From contig DAOUXE010000084.1 of NCBI GenBank assembly GCA_030666765.1, positions 1 through 5,964 on the forward strand: 5,964 nt of DNA, in the 5' to 3' direction. Positions within the stretch are counted from its first letter, which is position 1. Every line of letters starts with the position of its first letter. The translations under genes were made by a program, and so were the position numbers. Below, piece by piece: positions 1-5,955 of the stretch. The notes beneath the pieces are model-generated. The model saw only the letters and a list, made by a program, of their open reading frames with translations, was not told where the DNA came from and ran no database searches. This DNA is from Methanosarcinales archaeon. GTDB taxonomy: Archaea > Halobacteriota > Methanosarcinia > Methanosarcinales > Methanogasteraceae.

Positions 1-145
1 CCAATTTATCGGCGATTTCGGTGTGGCGTGGCACCGATGAGGTTCTTCTGTCTTTGGGATTGAAATAAATCGAATGGTTGCTGCCTTCTCGCAAAAGTCT
101 GCAACCATATCGCTTTAAATGTTTCAACAACGCACGACGCTTCAT
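1..145 (-). CDS. hicA: HicA-type mRNA interferase toxin, 3' end cut by window edge
   Basis: Reading the minus strand from the ATG at 145 gives 48 residues before the window ends. They begin MKRRALLKHL and contain GSNHSIYF followed by a VPRH motif. That is the HicA layout: a small double-stranded-RNA-binding-like fold with a conserved histidine after Gly-Ser (here H24), then a short beta segment ending in VPxH, then a C-terminal helix that is missing here. Family members are about 60 to 80 residues, so roughly 15 to 30 residues lie outside. HicA toxins cut mRNA and tmRNA and are held inactive by HicB. The start at 145 directly follows the hicB stop (TGAATG), which implies one mRNA and coupled translation. 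An ATG at 149 also overlaps the hicB stop, but its frame gives no HicA-like protein. The gene has no stop or frameshift in the visible part. Confidence 0.85.
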   Translation of the reverse strand, partial: MKRRALLKHLKRYGCRLLREGSNHSIYFNPKDRRTSSVPRHTEIADKL

Positions 146-361
146 TCATGCCGCCACCAGCAGCTCTTCTCTAATTGCATTCGACCCTATTTCAAGCTGC
201 GTCAGTTCTCTGTTTGCCTCGATGACCATCACTATAGCTTCTTTCAGGTTTTCACGTACTTCATCCAGTGTCCCGCCCTGAGTGTTTGCACCAGGCAGTT
301 CTTCGACATAGCCGATCCACCAGTCTCCATTTCGCTCGAATACTGCTGTGAATTTGTTCAT
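146..361 (-). CDS. hicB: HicB-family antitoxin (71 aa)
   Basis: This gene encodes the antitoxin partner of HicA. The protein starts MNKFTAVFERNGDWWIGYVE and continues with ELPGANTQG and TLDEVRENLKEA. This is the classic short HicB fold, a partial RNase H-like domain with the conserved W-x-A/G-Y, E-x-PG-A-xTQG and T-x-xEA-x-xNL-x-EA blocks. At 71 residues it is the compact form, without an obvious added DNA-binding domain. I chose the ATG at 361 because the family N terminus starts there and GGGAG lies about nine bases upstream; an upstream in-frame ATG at 409 only adds sequence from the leader. HicB comes first and HicA second, and the genes abut without a gap. HicB proteins usually repress their own operon. 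The upstream leader occurs again near 2204-2327, beside a decayed hicB copy. Confidence 0.9.
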   Translation of the reverse strand: MNKFTAVFERNGDWWIGYVEELPGANTQGGTLDEVRENLKEAIVMVIEANRELTQLEIGSNAIREELLVAA

Positions 362-490
362 GATTGATCGCTCCCGTGGGTGCTTGTGTGATTGCATTCC
401 GTGCGGCACTTCTTAATTCGGATGAGATGGCATTTATGGTTTGTGCTGCCGTTCACATGCGAGGATCTGGTGGTGTCTTGTTGAATTGCG
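356..490 (-). repeat. hic leader repeat, copy A (upstream of intact hicB)
   Basis: This sequence runs from the hicB start codon into its upstream region and matches 2198 to about 2327. Positions 356-391 match 2198-2233 at 32 of 36 bases without a gap. The similarity continues with TCGGATG-x-GA-x-GGC (418 and 2264) and ATGGTTTGTG (436 and 2283), then fades. The order and spacing are kept apart from a few small indels. The edge at 490 is approximate. It contains the hicB Shine-Dalgarno region and presumably its promoter and any HicB operator. Confidence 0.8.
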
Positions 491-560
491 GCCAGGAACT
501 GGTGAGTTGGACTGATGACGCTAAAACGATTCCTGCGAGAGTGGTGGCACAATCGCAGGA

Positions 561-585
561 GGGTGGGATCTGCGGGGGAGGCGGG
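561..585 (+). other. Predicted G-quadruplex motif on the plus strand
   Basis: Four G runs, GGG, GGG, GGGGG and GGG, are separated by loops of 1, 6 and 4 bases, which satisfies the common G3+N1-7 rule. More G runs follow at 595-597, 604-607, 611-615, 631-633, 635-637 and 642-645, so the whole 555-650 block is G-rich on one strand. It lies between the hic leader and the decayed minus-strand gene at 625-950 and I see no gene in it. Whether it folds in the cell is unknown. Confidence 0.5.
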
Positions 586-624
586 ACACGTTTTGGGTGC
601 GGCGGGGATTGGGGGCAACGACAC

Positions 625-950
625 TCACACGGGCGGGCGGTGGGGTGGTGTGTAGAGGAGCGCGGGAGACACGGTCATGGTGAAAAGTTTTCTGCATGTT
701 TCATCTCGATGATGCTTCGCCTGCGTTAGGTCTCTGCAATCAGCGCACGCTTCAGCCGGTACCAGGGTCATCTGCTTGTCCCAGTTCTCATTTTTCTCAA
801 TGATACCTACCGAGCCGTTTTTTGTGGCACCATCAAGACCGAACTTGAGTCAGATAGACTTGATAACAGCGCTTGGCGCATCTCACTCTGCACCAGAAGT
901 GATAACAGCATCCACCATCAATTTGATATATCGGAAAACTTGAATTTCAT
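625..950 (-). pseudogene. Decayed unrecognised gene with a CADC motif
   Basis: I do not recognise this protein, but a coherent coding remnant is visible. It starts MKFKFSDIS at 950. One base appears to be missing near 926, after which the frame reads KLMVDAVITSGAE, a TGA, DAPSAVIKSI, a second TGA, LKFGLDGATKNGSVGIIEK and MTLVPAEACADCRDLTQA. The two TGA codons could each come from CGA (Arg) by one C-to-T change; this is inference. The frame then runs on to a stop at 625-627, but the last 30 or so codons look like non-coding C-rich sequence, so the real gene probably ended or was cut near 720. The paired cysteines of CADC could bind metal, though the motif is too short to assign a family. It diverges from the fic relic, whose start is 39 bases away. 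Confidence 0.5.
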
Positions 951-988
951 GCCGATACCGATATCCCCACCTGCCAGATATATCCGTT

Positions 989-1899
989 ATGCCTGCTACT
1001 CCCCTGATTCAGGAAAAACTCCTGTCGCGCATATCTGAGAAGATATAGAGACTCGACTCGCTTCGTCCCCTTCCAGCCGACGCTATAAAACGACTGCACG
1101 AAGAGATGCGGCTGCTGCATACCTATCACTCGGATGCGATAGAGGGGAACACCCTGACACTCTCTGAGACAAAGCTTGTGCTGGAGACTGGCATAACCAT
1201 CGGCGGGAAGAAGCTTGCCGAGCACATCGAGGCAACCAACAACGCAATAGCATTCGATCTCGTGGAAGATATCGCAGGGAAAAGAAGAGCGATAGACCAT
1301 GTCACGATCCAGGAGATCCATGAGGTTGTAGCAGCAGGCATTCTCGAAGATGCCGGAAGATACCGCACACTCATAACGTCAGGATAACAGGGACTGCAAA
1401 GACGCCGCCTGACTGGTCAAAGGTGGTCGGGTTGATGGATGGACTGATCCGGGAAGTAGCCGAAAGCAGGATGCATCCTATAGGGACTACGGCTTTCCTG
1501 CATCACAGATTTGTTGAGATCCACCCATTCACAGACGGCAACGGGAGGGTGGCGCGTCTACTCGCAAACCTGTATATGATCGCAAAAGACTATCCGCCAG
1601 TGGTGATAAGAACGGAAGATAGAGGGAAATATTACAAGTGCCTGAGGTCAGCTGATGCAGGAGACCCTGTGCCCTTCGCCAGTTTCATTGCAAAGTCTGT
1701 GGATAATAGCCTGACGTTGTATCTATCCATCTTTGGCGGGGTTGATGAACTGGTGCCGCTTAAAGAGCTTGTGAGGTGGGTGCCTTATTCGCAGGAATAT
1801 CTGAGCCTGCTTGCAAGGCGAGACTCTCTGGATGCGGTGAAGATCGGGGGCGTGTGGCACTCGTCGAGGCGGGTGGGGGAGCGGGATTTGGGGACATGA
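989..1899 (+). pseudogene. fic: Broken Fic/DOC-family protein (probable AMP-transferase)
   Basis: Fic proteins transfer AMP or another nucleotide part to hydroxyl groups of target proteins. The core motif is intact: HPFTDGNGRVAR at 1522-1557. An N-terminal SDAIEGN (1130-1150) matches the inhibitory-helix pattern [S/T]xxxE[G/N], so this is a self-inhibited (class II) type. After the core, KELVRWVPYSQEYLSLLARR looks like the excisionase-like helix-turn-helix found at the C terminus of many Fic proteins. Two lesions are visible. An in-frame TAG lies at 1046-1048, between SEKI and RLDSLRPLP. A frameshift lies near 1369-1380, because YRT is followed in a different frame by RITGTAKTPPDWSKVVGL. The end, HSSRR then VGERDLGT, also looks shortened and merges into G-rich sequence. 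The start at 989 (MPATPLIQEK) has no good Shine-Dalgarno site. Shorter starts at 1106 and 1423 would give only fragments. Confidence 0.85.
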
Positions 1900-1904
1900 A
1901 GGGG
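1871..1904 (+). other. Predicted G-quadruplex motif at the end of the fic relic
   Basis: G runs at 1871-1873, 1875-1879, 1883-1885, 1890-1893 and 1901-1904 are separated by 1, 3, 4 and 7 bases, giving five runs where four are enough. The block coincides with the point where the Fic protein stops resembling its family. A second cluster follows (1995-1998, 2000-2004, 2007-2009, 2028-2031, 2033-2035, 2042-2046), but one gap there is too long for a standard single quadruplex. Confidence 0.5.
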
Positions 1905-2046
1905 ATTACGCCCCAGCCGCGCCACCCCGCAATGAATTTTGGAGCATCCGCGGGATTGCGGTTGGGAGTACCGGACTTGAGCGCGGACAGCTGCGGGGCG
2001 GGGGTTGGGAGATTCGGTGGCAGAAATGGGGTGGGCAAGATGGGGG

Positions 2047-2203
2047 CATCACCATTGCTGCGGCATCTTTTGGGTCTTCGCGCGTGGCTTTCTGTTAAGC
2101 GTCCTGCCCCACGCGCCCGAGTCTTTGCGCCGGCCAGTCTCTCGGGCGCTTCTGGTCCACCAGCCGCAATCACGCCCGGACACTGCTGCCCTGATCCGTT
2201 CGT
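2047..2203 (-). pseudogene. Decayed second copy of hicB
   Basis: This relic aligns with the intact hicB at 146-361 in order and orientation. The position equivalent to the hicB ATG is ACG at 2201-2203. GCAGTGTCCGGGCG then matches GCAGTATTCGAGCG of hicB (11 of 14), followed by a shared CTGGTGGA. Next, GGCGCAAAGACTC (2119-2131) matches GGTGCAAACACTC (11 of 13), which encodes the GANT segment. Finally a stretch reading TREDPKDAAAMVM matches VRENLKEAIVMVI of HicB, with 6 identical and 3 similar residues of 13. The matched part equals about 47 codons, with a net gain near 16 bases, so several frameshifts are present. I see no C-terminal hicB segment and no hicA remnant beyond it. Lost start codon and multiple shifts make it non-functional as a protein. 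Confidence 0.7.
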
Positions 2204-2343
2204 GATTGCTCGCTCCTGCGGGTGCTTGTGTGACTCTGGCATCGCGGGGCGATTCTGGTGGGCTCGGATGCGACGGCGGGAAATGGTTTGTGGGGGTGCG
2301 GGCGGGTGGAGGTGAGGCGTTGATTCTTATGAGACTGGCACCC
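2204..2343 (-). repeat. hic leader repeat, copy B (upstream of hicB relic)
   Basis: This is the second copy of the leader described at 356-490, in the same orientation and at the same position relative to hicB. The segment next to the start codon is the best conserved. In minus-strand reading a motif TGCCAG..TC.CA.AAG occurs at 2215-2244 and again, more loosely, at 2317-2343, so the leader may hold an internal duplication. The block is G-rich on the plus strand (2278-2310). The far edge is uncertain. Confidence 0.65.
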
Positions 2344-2376
2344 TCTCTGCGGGCGGAAGTCAGACAATGAAATTAG

Positions 2377-2535
2377 TCGCGGTTGGATTTCTCCGAGAGC
2401 AATGAAGCGAATGACTGCAAGGAGAACCGATTCGAGTATCCGGCCCCGGTTTCCGTACTTACGCCGCCCGGACTGGTAGCACTGATCGGCTCACTTATGG
2501 TCGTTGCTGTGAGACGTGTGAAGAAGGGTGGGTGA
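2377..2535 (+). pseudogene. 3' remnant of an anchored cell-surface protein (CARDB end plus C-terminal anchor)
   Basis: An open stretch of 52 codons ends at TGA 2533-2535 and is closed upstream by TAG at 2374-2376. It has no start codon or Shine-Dalgarno site, so it is the tail of a larger gene. FSESNEANDCKENRF resembles the ESNE-x-NN end of CARDB adhesion-type repeats. It is followed by EYPAPVSVL and TPPGLVALIGSLMVVAV, a hydrophobic membrane span, then the basic tail RRVKKGG. That order (short proline-containing motif, membrane helix, basic cluster) is the layout of archaeosortase-processed C-terminal signals in the PEF-CTERM style, although the exact tripeptide differs. Such proteins belong to the S-layer or cell surface. 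The rest of the gene is absent here, and the upstream neighbour is the hic leader, so a deletion or insertion probably removed it. Confidence 0.6.
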
Positions 2536-2555
2536 TGTGGTCTATCGTTTGTTCA

Positions 2556-2578
2556 TCATTTCCCTTCTTTTATTTATC
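2556..2578 (+). terminator. T-rich tract, possible terminator of the surface-protein remnant
   Basis: A pyrimidine-rich run with several T clusters follows the remnant by about 20 bases on the plus strand. Archaeal RNA polymerase terminates at oligo-T tracts without needing a hairpin. No hairpin is evident. This could be the original terminator of the lost surface-protein gene. Confidence 0.3.
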
Positions 2579-2592
2579 ATGGTACAGACGGG

Positions 2593-3720
<1,128 letters not shown>

Positions 3721-3748
3721 TTATCACATCTGTACTGCAAGCACACTG

Positions 3749-3757
3749 AATATAAAA
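3749..3757 (-). promoter_or_regulatory. TATA box of the SepCysS gene
   Basis: On the minus strand this reads TTTTATATT, close to the archaeal TATA consensus. It lies 32 to 40 bases upstream of the SepCysS start codon. Initiation about 25 bases downstream would give a leader near 10 to 15 bases, with room for the GTGAT ribosome site at 3723-3727. Confidence 0.6.
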
Positions 3758-3800
3758 CCAGCGCGAACCGCTGCACTCTGCCGCGACATGACCGCATGAG

Positions 3801-3839
3801 AAAAAAAATAGTGGACGTACTGAGCTCTTCAGTACATCC
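3801..3839 (-). terminator. Hairpin plus T-run terminator of the 87-residue gene
   Basis: On the minus strand an 11-base-pair stem (GGATGTACTGA with TCAGTACGTCC, one T-G wobble) with a five-base loop is followed, after a few bases, by eight T residues (3801-3808). It begins 26 bases after the stop codon of the 87-residue gene and ends before the SepCysS promoter. The stem resembles a bacterial intrinsic terminator; in archaea the T-run is the effective part. Confidence 0.7.
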
Positions 3840-3858
3840 TATTTCAGCACATCCTATT
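3828..3858. repeat. 15-base tandem duplication beside the terminator
   Basis: TTCAGTACATCCTATT (3828-3843) is followed by TTCAGCACATCCTATT (3843-3858), 15 of 16 bases identical with a 15-base period. The first unit supplies one arm of the terminator stem, so the second could form an alternative arm. Confidence 0.75.
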
Positions 3859-3864
3859 GTAGTC

Positions 3865-4128
3865 TCACCACATCTGAACGTATCTGACCAGTTCCCGCTT
3901 TGCCTGAAAATTGTTCTCGAGACGTTCGACCATCTTGTGGTACAGCGCTGTGATCGATGGGAAACCCCACTCGTCCTCAAGACTATGAATAGCCCATGCA
4001 GATGCCGCTCTCACATCCATTTTACCGCTGTTGATGAAGTCTACAGCGTCTTCTGCAATCTTGTCAATGCCTTCAAGGTCGAGTTCGGTCAGATCCGCTT
4101 TTACCTCAACGGGTTCAACATGTTCCAT
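3865..4128 (-). CDS. Uncharacterised 87-residue helical protein
   Basis: I do not recognise a family. The gene is well supported: ATG at 4128, a full AAAGGAGGT Shine-Dalgarno sequence nine bases upstream, codon use like its neighbours, and a terminator 26 bases after the stop. The protein opens with an acidic segment (MEHVEPVEVKADLTELDLEG). It then has what look like two or three amphipathic helices, including AASAWAIHSLEDEWGFPSI and ALYHKMVERLENNF, and ends RELVRYVQMW. It has no cysteine, signal peptide or membrane span, so it should be a small soluble cytoplasmic protein. Its neighbours are SepCysS downstream on the same strand and divergent aIF2 gamma, which makes a translation-linked job tempting but unproven. 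A large dyad overlaps its promoter region, pointing to regulation. Confidence 0.8.
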   Translation of the reverse strand: MEHVEPVEVKADLTELDLEGIDKIAEDAVDFINSGKMDVRAASAWAIHSLEDEWGFPSITALYHKMVERLENNFQAKRELVRYVQMW

Positions 4129-4137
4129 ATCTAATAT

Positions 4138-4146
4138 ACCTCCTTT
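4138..4146 (-). promoter_or_regulatory. Strong Shine-Dalgarno site of the 87-residue gene
   Basis: AAAGGAGGT on the minus strand is almost fully complementary to the 16S rRNA tail and sits nine bases before the ATG at 4128. It is among the best ribosome sites in the window and fixes the start. Confidence 0.85.
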
Positions 4147-4153
4147 CCATGTG

Positions 4154-4191
4154 GTAATACTTCATTAAATATCAATGACATGAAGTGTTAC
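4154..4191. promoter_or_regulatory. Long inverted repeat, candidate operator in the divergent promoter region
   Basis: The arms GTAATACTTCAT (4154-4165) and ATGAAGTGTTAC (4180-4191) are inverted repeats at 11 of 12 positions, separated by 14 AT-rich bases. On the minus strand the centre reads GATATTTAA, a weak TATA-like element at a suitable distance from the 87-residue gene's start. A protein bound here would cover that promoter. No T-run follows either arm, so a terminator is unlikely. Confidence 0.65.
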
Positions 4192-4301
4192 TAAATCTAA
4201 TAGACACGCTACTAGAAGATAAAGGTTTCCGTCCTGATGACTTCTGTGGTGTACTGTCCCCGACTGCCTCACAGACGTTACAATCACGCACCCATAAGTT
4301 A

Positions 4302-4309
4302 CTTATAAT
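4302..4309 (+). promoter_or_regulatory. TATA box of the aIF2 gamma operon
   Basis: CTTATAAT is TATA-like and lies about 46 to 53 bases before the TTG start. Initiation about 25 bases downstream would fall near 4330-4335, giving a leader of roughly 20 to 25 bases that holds the GGAGG at 4340-4344. Confidence 0.5.
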
Positions 4310-4339
4310 CGGCGTAGAGATGTATGTTACATAATCTAT

Positions 4340-4344
4340 GGAGG
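4340..4344 (+). promoter_or_regulatory. Shine-Dalgarno site that sets the TTG start of aIF2 gamma
   Basis: GGAGG lies ten bases upstream of TTG 4355-4357 and decides this non-ATG start, because the family N terminus ([18 protein letters not shown]) begins here. The nearby ATG at 4338 is out of frame and opens a six-codon reading frame ending at 4358. Confidence 0.8.
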
Positions 4345-4354
4345 AAACAAACGA

Positions 4355-5581
4355 TTGAAACAGCCCTGTGTTAACATCGGCATGGTCGGGCATGTTGATC
4401 ATGGAAAGACCACGCTTGTCAGCGCGCTGTCCGGAGTATGGGCGGATCAGCACAGCGAAGAACTGAAGCGAGGGATATCGATACGGCTTGGATATGCAGA
4501 CGTCACATTCAGGCGCTGCCCGAACTGTGAAGAGCCGCAGTGTTATACTGTTCTGAAGAAATGCCAGCATTGCGACACTCCGACTGAAGAACTGCGTACT
4601 GTCTCGTTTGTCGATTCACCAGGTCACGAGACGCTGATGGCGACAATGCTCTCCGGAGCAGCGATCATGGATGGAGCGGTGCTCGTGATTGCAGCGAATG
4701 AACCCTGCCCACAGCCGCAGACGAGCGAACATCTAATGGCGCTCGATGTCATCGGGATCAAGAACATCGTGATCGTCCATAATAAACTCGATCTAGTCTC
4801 GAAACAAGAGGCAGTCGAACATTATAACGCTATAAAGGAATTTGTCAAGGGTACGGTTGCAGAGAATGCCCCGATAGTCCCGATATCTGCACAGCAGAAG
4901 ATAAACATCGATCTTTTGATCCAGGTGCTCGAAGACGTGATTCCGGCACCAGAACCTGATTTGGATAAGCCATCTCGCCTCATCGTTGCGCGATCGTTCG
5001 ATGTCAACCGACCCGGGATACTTCCTGAGAAGTTGACCGGTGGCGTTATCGGTGGCACGATCTCGGAGGGCAGCTTGCATACTGGTGATGACATCGAGAT
5101 CAGGCCCGGACGGCGTGTTGAGCAGATCGGTAGCGTCAGCTGGGTGCCGATTGAGACGCAGATCACAACCATCGTCGCAGGCGGAAAAAAGAAGAAGAGG
5201 GCAACCTCAGGAGGATTGCTCGCAATCGGCACAACACTGGATCCGGCGATGACCAAGAGCGACCGGCTCACCGGACAGGTTGCAGGCGAACCCGGTACGC
5301 TGCCGCCGACATGGGAGGATTTCAGTATGTGTACCACCCTCCTCAAATGGGTTGTCGGATCGAGCGACAAAGCAGATGTCGAGCCGATCTGCGCAACCGA
5401 GCCGCTGATGTTAAGCGTTGGGACTGCAACCACAGTGGGCATCGTGACAGGCGCACGCGGCGATGTGGTCAGGGTCAAGATGAAGCGACCCGTGTGCGCT
5501 GAGATCGGGTCAGGGGTTGCGATATCGAGGCGGATCGGAGCCAGATGGCGACTGATCGGGATGGGCGAACTGGTCGAATGA
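4355..5581 (+). CDS. eif2g: Translation initiation factor aIF2, subunit gamma
   Basis: This is the GTPase core of the archaeal aIF2 complex, which carries initiator Met-tRNA to the small ribosomal subunit. The 408-residue length is normal. GTPase motifs are all present: G1 GHVDHGKT (12-19), switch region [10 protein letters not shown] (39-48), G3 DSPGH (87-91), G4 NKLD (142-145) and G5 SAQ (177-179). A zinc-binding knob has C55, C58, C70 and C73. Two beta-barrel domains follow, with the conserved [11 protein letters not shown] and [12 protein letters not shown] segments, ending in GMGELVE. The start is TTG with GGAGG ten bases upstream; no in-frame ATG precedes it. The stop TGA overlaps the ATG of the PIN gene (ATGA), so the two form an operon. 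Alpha and beta subunits are not in the window, which is usual because they are encoded elsewhere. Confidence 0.97.
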   Translation: MKQPCVNIGMVGHVDHGKTTLVSALSGVWADQHSEELKRGISIRLGYADVTFRRCPNCEEPQCYTVLKKCQHCDTPTEELRTVSFVDSPGHETLMATMLSGAAIMDGAVLVIAANEPCPQPQTSEHLMALDVIGIKNIVIVHNKLDLVSKQEAVEHYNAIKEFVKGTVAENAPIVPISAQQKINIDLLIQVLEDVIPAPEPDLDKPSRLIVARSFDVNRPGILPEKLTGGVIGGTISEGSLHTGDDIEIRPGRRVEQIGSVSWVPIETQITTIVAGGKKKKRATSGGLLAIGTTLDPAMTKSDRLTGQVAGEPGTLPPTWEDFSMCTTLLKWVVGSSDKADVEPICATEPLMLSVGTATTVGIVTGARGDVVRVKMKRPVCAEIGSGVAISRRIGARWRLIGMGELVE

Positions 5582-5955
5582 AAATAATCATCGACACCAA
5601 TGCACTGATGGTGCCCGCGGAGTTTGGTGTCGATATCTTTTCAGAACTTAGTAGACTTGGTTTTGATGAGTGGATTGTTCCGTCTGGTGTGGCGCGCGAA
5701 CTCGAAGGGATTGCATCCCGCGGCAGAGGTAAGGGCAAGGATGCTGCCCGTGTTGCGCTATCCCTCATGGACCGATGCCGGATGATCGAGGCTGCGGGGA
5801 CTGTTGGAAATGTGGATAATTTGATCGTGGAACTTGCGGTCGAGATGAAGGTTGCTGTCTTTACCAACGATGCTGAACTGAAGGGAAGGTTGCGTGATAG
5901 CGGCGTGAAGGTTGTGTATCTGCGGCAGCGGAGTTATCTCGCCTCTGTTCCGTGA
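5578..5955 (+). CDS. Fcf1/Utp24-like PIN-domain nuclease (125 aa)
   Basis: PIN domains are metal-dependent RNases with a cluster of acidic residues. Here they are D6 (IIIDTNAL), E41 ([11 protein letters not shown]), D80 (VDNLIVELA) and D98 (FTNDAEL), covering all four usual sites. The compact single-domain form with VPSxVxxELEG fits the archaeal Fcf1/Utp24-like group, which is linked to rRNA processing, more than VapC toxins. No VapB-like antitoxin gene lies next to it. The true start is the ATG at 5578, overlapping the aIF2 gamma stop by four bases; a start three codons or more downstream would remove the first catalytic aspartate's strand. Neighbourhood of aIF2 gamma with a PIN gene is common in euryarchaea, often followed by RNA polymerase and ribosomal protein genes, which would lie beyond the window. 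Confidence 0.9.
   Translation: MKIIIDTNALMVPAEFGVDIFSELSRLGFDEWIVPSGVARELEGIASRGRGKGKDAARVALSLMDRCRMIEAAGTVGNVDNLIVELAVEMKVAVFTNDAELKGRLRDSGVKVVYLRQRSYLASVP

Noticed and set aside
362..409. Longer hicB start at 409
   Set aside because: The added residues come from the repeated leader, and the Shine-Dalgarno site fits the ATG at 361.
358..624. 88-codon open frame on the minus strand in the hic leader
   Set aside because: It is proline and serine rich with no domain, overlaps the hicB start and follows the C-rich strand of the G-run block.
364..729. 121-codon open frame on the plus strand
   Set aside because: It is antisense to the hic leader and through the G-run block; glycine-rich translation without domain or ribosome site.
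925..984. GATATATC palindromes at 925-932 and 977-984 as operators
   Set aside because: They are short AT-rich palindromes between two dead genes; chance is a sufficient explanation.
1860..2046. A hicA remnant after the hicB relic
   Set aside because: I looked for the GS-x-H and VPRH motifs in all minus-strand frames and found no convincing match.
1760..2242. 160-codon open frame on the minus strand
   Set aside because: It crosses the hicB relic in mixed frames and is proline and alanine rich. Only the short in-order matches to hicB are meaningful.
1776..2315. Long open frame of 179 codons on the plus strand
   Set aside because: It spans the fic end, G-rich sequence and the antisense of the hicB relic; composition and translation look like GC-rich run-through, with no domain.
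2198..2343. CRISPR repeat
   Set aside because: There are only two or three divergent units, with no regular spacers, and the match is explained by the hic leader duplication.
4231..4300. Possible C/D-box RNA (TGATGA near 4237)
   Set aside because: The C box lacks its first purine and no CTGA box lies at a suitable distance.
4822..5478. 218-codon minus-strand open frame
   Set aside because: It is antisense to aIF2 gamma, serine and proline rich, a shadow of the real gene.
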